Assembly: GCF_003201475.1 (NCBI RefSeq)
Contig: NZ_QJJK01000011.1
Location: 124,001-188,000, forward strand
Source of the DNA: Chelatococcus asaccharovorans
GTDB taxonomy: Bacteria; Pseudomonadota; Alphaproteobacteria; Rhizobiales; Beijerinckiaceae
Length of the DNA: 64,000 nucleotides
Direction: 5' to 3'
The position numbers were made by a program, and so were the translations under genes. Of the stretch, positions 54,311 through 63,310 are shown piece after piece. The notes below the pieces were generated by a model. The model did not search any database and was not told the DNA's origin. It saw only the letters and a program-made list of their open reading frames with translations. Every line of letters begins with the position of its first letter. Position 1 is the stretch's first letter.

Positions 54311-55849
54311 TCAGGCCATGGACATGCCGTAGAGCGTCCAGCGCTGATCACCGCGCGGCAGGAAATCCTTCACGCGGTCGGTCACGCCATAGAGGTCAAC
54401 CGCCTGATAAAGGAACAGTACAGATGCTTCGTCATGCATGATCTGCGCCGCCTTCTTATAGATCTCCGCGCGCTTTACCGGATCGACCTCCTGGGCCCCG
54501 GCATCGATCAACTTGTCGATTTCCGGGTTTGCGAGATAGGAGTAGCGCCAATCCGAGCGGTATTGCGCCCATTGCGGATCGGGATCATCGGCCGGCGCAA
54601 GGCCCACGAAGCCCATAGGCGCAAGTTCGCGCGCGCTCAGCTGCCGCAGGAATTCTCCCGCTTCCAGCGAGACCATCTCGGCCTTCACCCCGACCTCGGC
54701 GAGCATGCCGGCAACCGCTTCGGCCACTTCGCGATCCTGGGCATAGCGACCCGTCGGGAATTTGAAGGTGATCGTCAGGCCGTTCGGGAAGCCGGCCTCC
54801 GCCAAAAGCGCCTTGGCCTTCGCGGGATCGTAGGGATAATCCTTGACGGCTGGATCGAAGCCGATCTGCTCCTTGCGCAGGATCTGGCCGCTCAAGAGCC
54901 GCCCCTGGCCTTGCAGGAGGCTGTCGAGAATAGCCTGTTTGTCGATCGCGTAATTCAACGCCTGGCGCACGCGCTTGTCGTGCAGCGGGCCGGGGTGCTC
55001 CGGCAGGTTCGACAAGCCGATGGTAAAGATGCGGTAGCTCGGCACGGAGACCACACGCAGGCCTTTCTGGGCCTTGATCTGCGCGGCTGCCGAGATCGGG
55101 ATGTTGGTGGCGATGTCGTATTCGCCCGCAAGCAGGCCGTTGGTGCGCGCCGTATCATCGGGAACGGGGCGCCAGACGAGCTTCTTGATGCCTTCCGGCA
55201 CCTTGCCCCAATAGTTCGGGTTCGCGTCCATGACGATTCGATTGTCGCGGATCCACTCCGTCAGGACATAGGGACCGGTGCCGATCGGCTTCTTGCCGAA
55301 GCCTTCCGCCCCACCGGCCTCCGCCCAGTACTTCGGCGGCACGATGTAAATCTGACTGAGGATGAGATGAAGCGCCGGATAGGGATGCTTCAGATAAAGC
55401 TTGACCGTATAGTCGTCGACTTTTTCCGCGCGGTCGATCGGAGCCGAGTAGCGGCCATAGGCCGGCGTTGTCTTGACGTCTGTGAATATCTTGAAGGTAT
55501 TGACGACGGCATCTGCGTTAAAGGCCTCGCCGTTGGTGTATTTCACGCCCTTGCGGAGCACGATCTTGACCGTCTTCGGGTCTTCGAGCGCGAAACTCTC
55601 GGCGAGGACCGGCTCGGTCTTGTTGGTCTTGGGATCGACCCAGAACAAGGACTCGACGATGGCGCTGCCGACGTTGATCTGCTCCTGCGTGGTCGAAAAG
55701 TTCGGCCACAGGGAAACGGGGTCGAAGCCTTGCGCAACGGTCAAGGTCCCCGCGGGGAGTGCCATGGCCTGCGAGCCGCGGCCGAGGATGCCTGCCATCA
55801 GCGCCTGCCCGGCAAGCGCCGCGTTGAAGGTACGTCTGCTGATCTTCAT
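54311..55849 (-). CDS. Peptide-type ABC transporter substrate-binding protein, Tat-like signal
   Basis: A 512-residue SBP_bac_5 protein. The N-terminus MKISRRTFNAALAGQALMAG has a twin-arginine pattern, suggesting Tat export. The body shows VLAESFALEDPKTVKIVLRK and PIGTGPYVLTEWIRDNR. It lies 48 bp after hyuA in the operon and probably brings in the hydantoin, oxoproline or peptide-like substrate. Confidence 0.89.
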   Translation of the reverse strand: MKISRRTFNAALAGQALMAGILGRGSQAMALPAGTLTVAQGFDPVSLWPNFSTTQEQINVGSAIVESLFWVDPKTNKTEPVLAESFALEDPKTVKIVLRKGVKYTNGEAFNADAVVNTFKIFTDVKTTPAYGRYSAPIDRAEKVDDYTVKLYLKHPYPALHLILSQIYIVPPKYWAEAGGAEGFGKKPIGTGPYVLTEWIRDNRIVMDANPNYWGKVPEGIKKLVWRPVPDDTARTNGLLAGEYDIATNIPISAAAQIKAQKGLRVVSVPSYRIFTIGLSNLPEHPGPLHDKRVRQALNYAIDKQAILDSLLQGQGRLLSGQILRKEQIGFDPAVKDYPYDPAKAKALLAEAGFPNGLTITFKFPTGRYAQDREVAEAVAGMLAEVGVKAEMVSLEAGEFLRQLSARELAPMGFVGLAPADDPDPQWAQYRSDWRYSYLANPEIDKLIDAGAQEVDPVKRAEIYKKAAQIMHDEASVLFLYQAVDLYGVTDRVKDFLPRGDQRWTLYGMSMA

Positions 55850-55897
55850 GCCTGTTCCCCTTTTTCCTTCTTGTGTTGTGACAATCGACCTCTCGCG

Positions 55898-58030
55898 TCA
55901 GCTCATCCGCTTCGGCGTGTTGAGATCGAGGAAGATCGCGCCGAGCGGGTCGATGCGCACCGAAGCGGATGGACCTGCAACGATGGTGCATTCCCGCTCC
56001 TCGATCACCGCAGGGCCGGCGAAGCTCATGCCAGGCGCGAGTTGGCCGCGGTCGTAGATGGCCGTTTCGACATAGCGGCCGAGCTCCGGGAAGAACACCG
56101 GGCGCCTGCCCTTCACCTCCGGTACCCCCGGCGCAACCGCCTGCGTCGCAGCGGCTCCGCTCTGCAGGACGGACGGTCCCGAGACGGTCATGCGACAGGT
56201 AATGAGCTCGACCGGCAAATGGTCATGAGCATGTCCGTAGCGCAGGCGGTGCGCCGCATAGAAGGCCTGGGACATGCCCTCAAGATCTCCCGTCGCGAAG
56301 GTGGCCTCGTCGATCTCCACCGCGACCTCCCGACCCTGGCCGAGATGGCGCAGATCCATGAAACGGCGGATGATCGGGGTCTCGCCCGCGCCGACACCGG
56401 CCTCGCGCAGGATCGCGAGCCCTTCTTCCCGCATGTCCTCATAGACGGCCGTCACCCGCGGCCAGTCCGCCTTGTCGAGGCTTGTGACATGCGAACGCGC
56501 GAGATCGAAGGCCACCGAACTCGCCACGAGGCCGTAGGCGGAGGCGGCGCCGGCGCCGGGCGGCACCACGACGCCCTTCATGCCAAGCGCCCGCGCCAGT
56601 TCATAGGCGTGCACCGGCCCCGCCCCGCCGAAGGAGAACAGGTAGAAGTTGCGCGGATCTTCCCCGCGCTCGGCGATATGCACCTTGCAGGCCGCCAGCA
56701 TGTTCTCGTTGACGACGCGGAACACGCCTTCCGCGCAGCGTTCAACCCCGAGGCCGAGCGGTTGGCTGAGCCCGGTTTCCACCGCGCTCCAGGCCGCGCC
56801 CGCATCGAGCTTCATGTCGCCGCCGAGGAAGTTGTCGGGATTGAGGTATCCGAGCACCAGATTGGCGTCCGTCACGGTCGGTGCCGTGCCGCCCCGGCCA
56901 TAGCAGGCCGGCCCCGGCGCCGAACCGGCACTGCGCGGACCGACCGCGAGCAGGCCGAGCCCGTCGGCCTGCGCGATGCTGCCGCCGCCGGCGCCGATCT
57001 CGATCAGTTCCACCACCGGAATACGGATGGGCAGGCCGCTGCCCTTCTGGAAGCGCGAGACCCGCCCCACCTCGAACACATTGGATTTCTTGGCCTCATG
57101 GTTGATGACGAGGCCAATCTTGGCCGTCGTTCCGCCCATGTCGAAGGTGACGAGATTGGGCATGCCCATGCGTCGGCCATATTCGATCGCGGCGAGAACG
57201 CCCGCCGTCGGCCCGGATTCGAGCATCCGGATCGGCAGTTGCTTCACGGTCTCGGCGCTGGACACGCCGCCGGACGAGACCATGATATGGAGCGGCCTGA
57301 CGTAGCCGCGTTCCCGCAGGGTTTGCGTCGTCGCGTCGAGATAATGGCTGACGATCGGCTGCACATAGGCATTCGCCAGCGTCGTAGTGCTGCGCTCGTA
57401 TTCGCGGATCTCCGGCGAGACCGTGCTCGAACAGCTGATCAGCAGGCCGGGTATCTCTTCCCTGAGGATGTCCGCGGTGCGGCGCTCATGCACGGGATTG
57501 CGGAAGGAATGGAGATAGACGATGGCAACGGCCTCGACCTTCTCGGCCACCAGCCTGCGCGCGAGAGCGCGCACCTCGTCCTCATCGAGTGGCACCAGCA
57601 CATTGCCGTCGCGGTCCAGCCGTTCCGTCACGTCAAAGCGCAGATCCCGCTCCGCCAAGGGCGTCGGCATCTCCATCTGCACGTCATAGTTGTCGTAGCG
57701 CAGCTCGGTCGCCATCTCGACGGTGTCGCGGAAGCCCTTCGTCGCGATCAGCGCGGCGCGCGCGCCGCGGCGCTCGATGAGCGCGTTGGTGATGAGCGTG
57801 GTGGCGTGAACCGCGATCTCGAGGGCGTCGGCATCGACGTCCAAGCCGCAGAAGAGTTCGCCGCCGAAGAGTTCGGAGAGCCCCTGGCGCACGCCCTCGG
57901 CCGGATCATGCGGCGTCGTGAGGCATTTGGCGATGGTCTGCCGGCCCGATTCGGGGTCGAGCAGCACGAAATCCGTGAAGGTCCCGCCAATATCGAAGCC
58001 TAAGCGCAATGTCCTGGTCATGTCCGTCAC
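55898..58030 (-). CDS. Hydantoinase/oxoprolinase HyuA-type subunit
   Basis: A 710-residue protein with the N-terminal ATPase-like motif FDIGGTFTDFVLLDPESG (13-30), the second phosphate motif VTFDMGGTTAKIGL (near 300) and IGAGGGSIAQAD. It belongs to the HyuA/5-oxoprolinase N-terminal family, which couples ATP hydrolysis to ring opening of hydantoins or 5-oxoproline, or to carboxylation in acetone carboxylases. It overlaps hyuB by four bases. A 5-oxoprolinase or N-methylhydantoinase reaction is inferred; the substrate cannot be read from sequence. Confidence 0.9.
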   Translation of the reverse strand: MTDMTRTLRLGFDIGGTFTDFVLLDPESGRQTIAKCLTTPHDPAEGVRQGLSELFGGELFCGLDVDADALEIAVHATTLITNALIERRGARAALIATKGFRDTVEMATELRYDNYDVQMEMPTPLAERDLRFDVTERLDRDGNVLVPLDEDEVRALARRLVAEKVEAVAIVYLHSFRNPVHERRTADILREEIPGLLISCSSTVSPEIREYERSTTTLANAYVQPIVSHYLDATTQTLRERGYVRPLHIMVSSGGVSSAETVKQLPIRMLESGPTAGVLAAIEYGRRMGMPNLVTFDMGGTTAKIGLVINHEAKKSNVFEVGRVSRFQKGSGLPIRIPVVELIEIGAGGGSIAQADGLGLLAVGPRSAGSAPGPACYGRGGTAPTVTDANLVLGYLNPDNFLGGDMKLDAGAAWSAVETGLSQPLGLGVERCAEGVFRVVNENMLAACKVHIAERGEDPRNFYLFSFGGAGPVHAYELARALGMKGVVVPPGAGAASAYGLVASSVAFDLARSHVTSLDKADWPRVTAVYEDMREEGLAILREAGVGAGETPIIRRFMDLRHLGQGREVAVEIDEATFATGDLEGMSQAFYAAHRLRYGHAHDHLPVELITCRMTVSGPSVLQSGAAATQAVAPGVPEVKGRRPVFFPELGRYVETAIYDRGQLAPGMSFAGPAVIEERECTIVAGPSASVRIDPLGAIFLDLNTPKRMS

Positions 58031-59715
58031 TCGGCCTCCGGCACGACGCCATAGAGTTCCGCCGCCTTGGCCCGGCTGACGAAGCCCTTGCGGATATCGG
58101 CCGCCAGCGCCGCCGGATCGCGCCGCGCGGGATCGCCGTAACCACCACCACCGGGCAGTTTGAGCGTCAGTTCCTGGCCCTCCTGCAGCGTGAAGGGTTC
58201 AAACGGCGCCTGTTCGCCATCGATCATGAATTCGCCCTTGCCGCCTGGCAGGCCGCCATCGAGGCCAGGCGGCGGAAAGAAGACCTTGTCCGGGCGCAAG
58301 GTGAGATTGGCCGGCCCGCGCAGGGTCCGCACCCGGATGATCTGCCCGAGCCCGCCGCGGAATTCCCCCGCGCCGCCGGAATCGGGGGCCATGGAGCGTT
58401 CCGTGACGACCAGCGGCGCCCGATTCTCGATGATCTCGATGGGCGTGAGGCTGCCGTTGCCGGGGAAGGCCATAGTCGGGAAGCCATCCTTGCCCATGAC
58501 CGCCCCCGTGCCGCCGTTGGGCAGCACGTGGACCGAGAAGGGCTCGTTGGCCGCATCACGCCCGGAGCAGGTCATCCACCAGAAGGAACCTGAACCGGCC
58601 TGGACGCGATCCGGCACGAAAGGCCTGAGCGCGCCGAAGATGGCGTTGTGCAGGTGGAAGCTCGTCATCGAGCGCGCCCGCACCGGCGCCGGGAAGCGCG
58701 CGTTCAGGATGGAGCCCTCGGGCGCCACCGTCGTGACGGGGCCGAACAGCCCCTCGTTGTTGGGAACCGTAGGAACCAGCGCGCATTTCACGGCGAACAT
58801 GGAATGGGCGTGGGTGACGTTCAGCACGCAATTGATGGAGGCATCAGCCCGCTGATCGTCCGAGCCCGTATAGTCCAGGATCATCGCATCGCCGCGCACC
58901 TTAAGATTGAGCTTGATGCGTGTCGGCTTGCGGAAGCCGTCACATTCGATCTCGTAGGGGTAGTCACCATCCGGCAGGGCAGCGATGGCATCGTGCATGG
59001 CGCGTGCGGAACGCGTCAGGATCTGGTCGGCGACCTCATCGAGGGCCGCCGCGCCATAGTCGCCGATGAACTGCGCGATCCCCTCCTCGACCACCGTCGC
59101 CGCGCCCGTCATGGCGCCGAGGTCGCCGAGTACGAGGCGCGGATGGCGGGTGTTCGCCGCGATGATGTTCATGACCGGTCGATTGGCAACGCCGGCCTCA
59201 TAGATCTTGCAGGGGGGAAGCCGGATGCCCTCCTCGTAGACGTCACGGGCCATCAACTCGTCCATGCGCCCGCCGACATCCGAGACATGCGCCGCGGCCG
59301 CGAAATAGGCGACGATCTCACCGCCGTGGAAGATCGGCTTGATCACGTAGAAGTCCGGCAGGTGGCCGTGGCAGATCCAGGGATCGTTGGTGAACAGGAC
59401 GTCGCCGGGCTTCAGGCTATCGGGCGGAAAGTCCTGCAGCATGGTGCGCGCCGCGCTCGGCAGGGAGCAGGTGAAGGCAGGCACGCAGATCTGCGCCTGG
59501 GCAATCGAACGCGCGTGCCGGTCGAGGAGAATAACCGCATAGTCACGGGAATCGGCGACAATTGTGGAAAACGCCGAATGAAGCAGCGCGATATCTGCCT
59601 CATCCATAATAGAAATAAGCCTGTTCCACAAAATCTGCAGATGTATGGGATCAAGGGCGCGGTTTTTACCAACGTCAACTTCGGGATATTCAACCTGGAT
59701 CGTCGTCATCATCAA
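58027..59715 (-). CDS. Hydantoinase B/oxoprolinase HyuB-type subunit
   Basis: A 562-residue protein of the hydantoinase B family. It shows LDPIHLQILWNRLISIMDEA at the start, FTNDPWICHGHLPDFYVIKP and HVSDVGGRMDELMARDVYEEG (metal-type histidines), and the C-terminal KLPGGGGYGDPARRDP. It is the first gene of the operon hyuB-hyuA-SBP-dppB-dppC-dipeptidase. The start is one of three tandem ATGs at 59715. The 460 bp upstream hold no convincing gene. Confidence 0.9.
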   Translation of the reverse strand: MMMTTIQVEYPEVDVGKNRALDPIHLQILWNRLISIMDEADIALLHSAFSTIVADSRDYAVILLDRHARSIAQAQICVPAFTCSLPSAARTMLQDFPPDSLKPGDVLFTNDPWICHGHLPDFYVIKPIFHGGEIVAYFAAAAHVSDVGGRMDELMARDVYEEGIRLPPCKIYEAGVANRPVMNIIAANTRHPRLVLGDLGAMTGAATVVEEGIAQFIGDYGAAALDEVADQILTRSARAMHDAIAALPDGDYPYEIECDGFRKPTRIKLNLKVRGDAMILDYTGSDDQRADASINCVLNVTHAHSMFAVKCALVPTVPNNEGLFGPVTTVAPEGSILNARFPAPVRARSMTSFHLHNAIFGALRPFVPDRVQAGSGSFWWMTCSGRDAANEPFSVHVLPNGGTGAVMGKDGFPTMAFPGNGSLTPIEIIENRAPLVVTERSMAPDSGGAGEFRGGLGQIIRVRTLRGPANLTLRPDKVFFPPPGLDGGLPGGKGEFMIDGEQAPFEPFTLQEGQELTLKLPGGGGYGDPARRDPAALAADIRKGFVSRAKAAELYGVVPEAE

Positions 59716-60116
59716 TCCGCAATCAAGCCCGGCGTGTCCACTCGAGCTCCAAGATTAGGATCGAATAAGAAAATCCGTCCAATTATAAATCAAGGCATAG
59801 GATATCAGGATTCCCGATGATTAAGGCCCATGCGTCCGATGCCGGGTTAATGGGCAAGGCCGAGGCATCACGGGTTGGGCGGCGCATCTGCAGACGACTA
59901 ACATTCTGATTTTCAACGCGAAAATTATCGGCAGACGAAACGGTCCCGGACGCAACATTTGGGCACGGTCCATCATCGCCTGTGATATGCGGGGCGCAGC
60001 GCACAGCAGAACCTGCACGGGGGGATCGAAGGCCCCGGTGCCGCGCGCGCTCCCGATGATCCCGCGCAGTCCGGCGTGCCAGCACAACTTTTCCTGGGTC
60101 GTACCGAAGCTGGCGA

Positions 60117-60145
60117 TTGACAGTGACCCCACCCCTTCCTTATAT
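60117..60145 (+). promoter_or_regulatory. Predicted sigma-70 promoter of the tRNA-Met gene
   Basis: A perfect -35 TTGACA (60117-60122) and TTATAT (60140-60145) are separated by 17 bp and end 30 bp before the mature tRNA. The rest of the gap 59716-60175 shows only short, unconvincing open frames. Confidence 0.75.
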
Positions 60146-60175
60146 CGCATCCGCGTCGATGCCATCGCATCGGTT

Positions 60176-60252
60176 GGCGGAGTAGCTCAGCTGGTTAGAG
60201 CAGCGGAATCATAATCCGCGTGTCGGGGGTTCGAGTCCCTCCTCCGCTACCA
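60176..60252 (+). tRNA. tRNA-Met (anticodon CAT)
   Basis: The 77-nt sequence folds as a tRNA. The acceptor arms are GGCGGAG and CTCCGCT, closing with a G-T pair. The D-arm is GCTC/GAGC. The anticodon stem GCGGA/TCCGC encloses CAT at 60210-60212. The T-arm contains GGTTCGAGTCC, and CCA is encoded. Its GGAATCATAATCC anticodon region matches alphaproteobacterial elongator tRNA-Met; tRNA-Ile with a modified CAT anticodon is less likely. The 3' half also encodes, on the other strand, the end of a recombinase, so it is the attachment site of an element. Confidence 0.95.
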
Positions 60253-61867
60253 ACGTCATAGACGACGCATCCGAGCCGATCAGGCTCGCCAAGTGTCCGT
60301 TGATGCTTACCTCATATTCCTCCCCTGCACGGCGTGGATTGACAACCACGCTCTCGACAAGAGCGTGAAATGGTTCGGCCAGATCGAGGCTGATCTCGCC
60401 GTCTCTCGCCACGATTACCGCCAACGCCTCCATGTTCTCCCGGAAGCGCTCAACGGCTTGCGGCCGAAGTTCGATGACATTGGTGGTTTGACCGGCCAGA
60501 GCCAGCTCAGCCGTGAACTTCTCTTTGTCGGCGGGCAGCTCGACCATACGTTCGGCGACGTCCTCCTCCGAGATCACGCCCTTGGCAAGGGCATCGACCA
60601 GCCGCTTGATTGCAGCATTCGCGTCCGCCAGTCCTCGCTCGATCCGAGCCCGGTCACGTCGAGCCCCGGCCTCGGCCTGGCGCCGCTCCTCACGATAGGC
60701 CTCGACATACTCCTTAATAAGTGTCGGGCTCGCCAGCTGGATCCGGAGGGCGTCGACGACCAGCCGCTCAATCTTCTCGACGTAGTACCTCGCGCCGTTG
60801 TCGCAGGCCTTGCTTTCTCGCTGGGTGCTGCATTGAATGCGCGGCCCCGAACGATCCCGACCAATGATGGTCATCCCGCCGCCGCAGCCGCCACATCGCA
60901 GCAGCCCCGACAACAGACGCTTTGACCGCGGCGCGTGAGCGGCATGTGCGCCCCCTCGGCTTTCCTTCCGACCGCGAACAGCATCAAAAGTTTCCTGATC
61001 CACGATCCGGAGATGCGGGGCATCCGACGCGAGCCATTCGCACTCAGGATTGACACGCGACACCCGGCGGCCGGTGTTGGGATCCTTGACCATCCGGACG
61101 CGGTTCCAGATGTTGCGGCCGACGTATAGCGGGTTCTGCAGAATGCCGTGCCCACGCTGGCGGTTGCCATTTATGGTGCTACCGTTCCATCGCTGTCCCC
61201 GCGGCGGCGGCACGCCTTCGCTGTTAAGCTTGGCAGCAATCGTCCTCGGCGACACGCCTGATCGATATTCCCGAAAGATCCGTTGAATGATCGCGGCCTC
61301 TTCCGGCACGATCTCCAGCTCGCCCGGCTTGCCCGAAACAGGACGATAGCCGAAGGCCCGACCGCCAGCATGGCGACCGTCGCGCACGACGCCCTGCATG
61401 CCACGTCGCACCTTCCGTGCCCCCTCCTCCCGCTGCATCTGGCCCACGAGCCCGTGGATGCCGATGGCAGCTGTGTCCACGCGCCCGCCATTGACGGCGA
61501 CGATCTCAATACCGAGGAACTCAAGCTGCTTGTGGATGCCCGCGAGGTCCGCCATACCGCGAGATAGGCGGTCCAGCGCCTCCACGACGACAACATCCAC
61601 GCCACGGGCGCGCGCAAGAGGCCGTAGTTGATCGTCGTCACCATTACCTCTCGCCCGTTGGTCAGCTCGACAACGGACCCAGGCTCCGCGGTGCGAGCGC
61701 ATCTTCTTCTTCTCGCAACTCCGCCGGCGGCGATGGCAGCAGTCATGGTCATCTCGGTGGTCTCCTCGGTTCTGGGGTGCCCCCGCTCGGCACGCGCACA
61801 GAGCACAAAGCGGCCGAGCGGGGGGTGTTGCAGAGTTGCCCAAGTCAGGCAAATCAGCTAACACCAT
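60209..61867 (-). CDS. Large serine recombinase, N-terminal catalytic region lost
   Basis: The 552-residue frame keeps the back half of a resolvase domain (VDVVVVEALDRLSRGMADLAGI, near 90-112), the Recombinase domain (AFGYRPVSGKPGELEIVPEE to NPLYVGRNIWNRV), a zinc ribbon (CGGCGGGM, then CST) and a C-terminal coiled coil. The first 80 or so residues do not resemble a resolvase: no YxRxSxxxQ segment with the catalytic serine is present in any frame. A different frame over 61752-61613 looks coding (MTMTAAIAAGG, VVELTNGREVMVTTINYG), as if another gene start were fused on. The last residues VAEEGLEPPTRGL are antisense to the tRNA. Probably a pseudogene. Confidence 0.75.
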   Translation of the reverse strand: MVLADLPDLGNSATPPARPLCALCACRAGAPQNRGDHRDDHDCCHRRRRSCEKKKMRSHRGAWVRCRADQRARGNGDDDQLRPLARARGVDVVVVEALDRLSRGMADLAGIHKQLEFLGIEIVAVNGGRVDTAAIGIHGLVGQMQREEGARKVRRGMQGVVRDGRHAGGRAFGYRPVSGKPGELEIVPEEAAIIQRIFREYRSGVSPRTIAAKLNSEGVPPPRGQRWNGSTINGNRQRGHGILQNPLYVGRNIWNRVRMVKDPNTGRRVSRVNPECEWLASDAPHLRIVDQETFDAVRGRKESRGGAHAAHAPRSKRLLSGLLRCGGCGGGMTIIGRDRSGPRIQCSTQRESKACDNGARYYVEKIERLVVDALRIQLASPTLIKEYVEAYREERRQAEAGARRDRARIERGLADANAAIKRLVDALAKGVISEEDVAERMVELPADKEKFTAELALAGQTTNVIELRPQAVERFRENMEALAVIVARDGEISLDLAEPFHALVESVVVNPRRAGEEYEVSINGHLASLIGSDASSMTLVAEEGLEPPTRGL

Positions 61868-61926
61868 AATTAAAGCCTGACCTTTGGCGAAAGTAAATGT
61901 ATTTTACATTACATTGGGAAAAAAAC

Positions 61927-62217
61927 ATGATTGATCCTCCTCGCTGTCGAGCGGCTCGGGCAATCCTGGGCTGGTCGCAGGCCGACTTGTGCGCTGCGGC
62001 TAAGGTGGGGCGAGCCACACTGACCGATTTCGAAGCGGGAAAGCGGACACCTTACGAGCGCACGCTACGTGATATCCAAGCCGCCCTCGAAGCGGCCGGC
62101 ATCATCTTCATCGACGAGGATGCGACCTCCGCAGCAGGCGGCCCCGGCGTCCGTCTCGCGAAGCGGCAGGACGAAGGCATCCGGCCCGACGAGTTGACGA
62201 GTGCAAACGATGGGTAG
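61927..62217 (+). CDS. XRE family helix-turn-helix protein
   Basis: A 96-residue protein with a Cro/C1-type HTH in its first 60 residues (CRAARAILGWSQADLCAAAK, then VGRATLTDFEAGKRTP). It is a typical short accessory repressor. The start was taken at ATG 61927; an ATG 30 bp upstream is in frame. It overlaps the signal peptidase gene by eight bases. It begins 60 bp from the remnant recombinase gene, divergently. Confidence 0.85.
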   Translation: MIDPPRCRAARAILGWSQADLCAAAKVGRATLTDFEAGKRTPYERTLRDIQAALEAAGIIFIDEDATSAAGGPGVRLAKRQDEGIRPDELTSANDG

Positions 62218-62773
62218 CATACGAGCCCTAGCGATCTCTATCGTCCCGGCTGTGCTTGCCATAGCAGTGACGACGACGATGGGAGCTGACAGCATGTGGC
62301 CCAACTATCCCAAGGGTTCGACCATTGAGATCATTCCCGTTCAAGAATGGCAGCGACCGATTGTGACCGGCGATGTAATCGCCTTCCTTCCGGAACAATA
62401 CCGCGCTGTCTGGATCAAACGGGTGGCCGCTGTCGGGGGCGACAAAGTGCAGATGAAAAAGGGCGTTCTTTATGTGAACGACAAGCCCATCGATCGGAAG
62501 CGGCTCCCAAATCGCGACTACATAGCTGCTGGGAAACCTAAAAAAGGCGTCGCGTGCTTTTCTGAGCAGGCCCAGGCCGGCCCGTTCGAGGTGTGTGAGA
62601 TCGCCGGAGAAACAGGCTACTGGGATACGACCTACGTCAACACTGTCCCGCCCGACTCATATTTCGTTCTCGGTGACAATCGCGACAATTCGACCGATAG
62701 TCGGGACGATCGCGTCGGCTTCGTCGACCGCAAGTCGGTTTTAGGTGTGGTGGCGAAATCAACTAAGGCGTGA
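62210..62773 (+). CDS. Signal peptidase I (S26 family)
   Basis: A 187-residue LepB-type peptidase with one N-terminal membrane segment (about 5-25). The catalytic serine is Ser28 in ADSMWPNYPKG and the general-base lysine is Lys70 in WIKRVAAVGGD. The later box LGDNRDNSTDSR is intact. It is shorter than chromosomal LepB and is encoded in the accessory region, so it may be a specialised peptidase for element-encoded exported proteins, such as pilins of a conjugation system. The start at ATG 62210 overlaps the XRE gene; 62201 is also in frame. Confidence 0.88.
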   Translation: MGSIRALAISIVPAVLAIAVTTTMGADSMWPNYPKGSTIEIIPVQEWQRPIVTGDVIAFLPEQYRAVWIKRVAAVGGDKVQMKKGVLYVNDKPIDRKRLPNRDYIAAGKPKKGVACFSEQAQAGPFEVCEIAGETGYWDTTYVNTVPPDSYFVLGDNRDNSTDSRDDRVGFVDRKSVLGVVAKSTKA

Positions 62774-62776
62774 GCC

Positions 62777-63067
62777 ATGACCCACCTCGCGAGCCCCCAC
62801 GTCCCCATCCGGCCAGAGGAAACCGTGATCACGGCGGAGCATCATTGGCAGGATGATCCTTCGATCATGGAGCGGATGAATTATCTGACTTACGACTACC
62901 TCACCAAGATCGCCATTGCTCTCGAGGGATGGGCCGTCCTTTTCCAAGATCCAGCCGATGGCCGCTATTGGGAACTCACGCACCCACTTGGCCACATGCA
63001 CGGCGGAGGCCCGCCCCGTCTTTGCAACATCACTGCTGACGAGGCAGGCAGGCGCTACGGCGTGTGA
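62777..63067 (+). CDS. Imm27-like immunity protein
   Basis: A 96-residue protein with the Imm27 hallmark PADGRYWELTHPLGHMHGGGPPRL (about residues 60-83, conserved WELT and HGGGPPRL) preceded by LRPDETV-like IRPEETVI. In the family these are predicted immunity proteins of polymorphic toxin systems, also found as orphan genes. It lies 3 bp after the signal peptidase gene in the same direction. No cognate toxin gene is visible in the window. Confidence 0.7.
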   Translation: MTHLASPHVPIRPEETVITAEHHWQDDPSIMERMNYLTYDYLTKIAIALEGWAVLFQDPADGRYWELTHPLGHMHGGGPPRLCNITADEAGRRYGV

Positions 63068-63310
63068 GGCGCAATGAAATCGATGACCCCTCACCCGAGC
63101 CTCTACGTCCCCATAACCCCCGTCCGCGTGCCTAGATGACCTCCACCAGCTTCAAGGCCGCATATGCGCTGCCTACAGCCTCTTGGACTTCCTTCTCAGC
63201 CACGTCACAGCCCGCGCCGGCCCCGCCTCGCACAGCTACAAGATCTCCCGCCGGATAGCGGCGGCACGCCGCGCAGAGCCTCGCCTGGCGAATTGAGCAA
63301 AAGCGACAGT

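Noticed and set aside
54434-58003. 1189-residue open frame on the plus strand
   Set aside because: It lies antisense to the binding protein and hyuA genes and has the low-information composition of GC-rich antisense frames; no domain is recognisable.
59716-60175. Possible small gene between hyuB and the tRNA (for example 59821-60165 minus)
   Set aside because: The frames are short, without a ribosome site or recognisable motif. I see only the tRNA promoter here.
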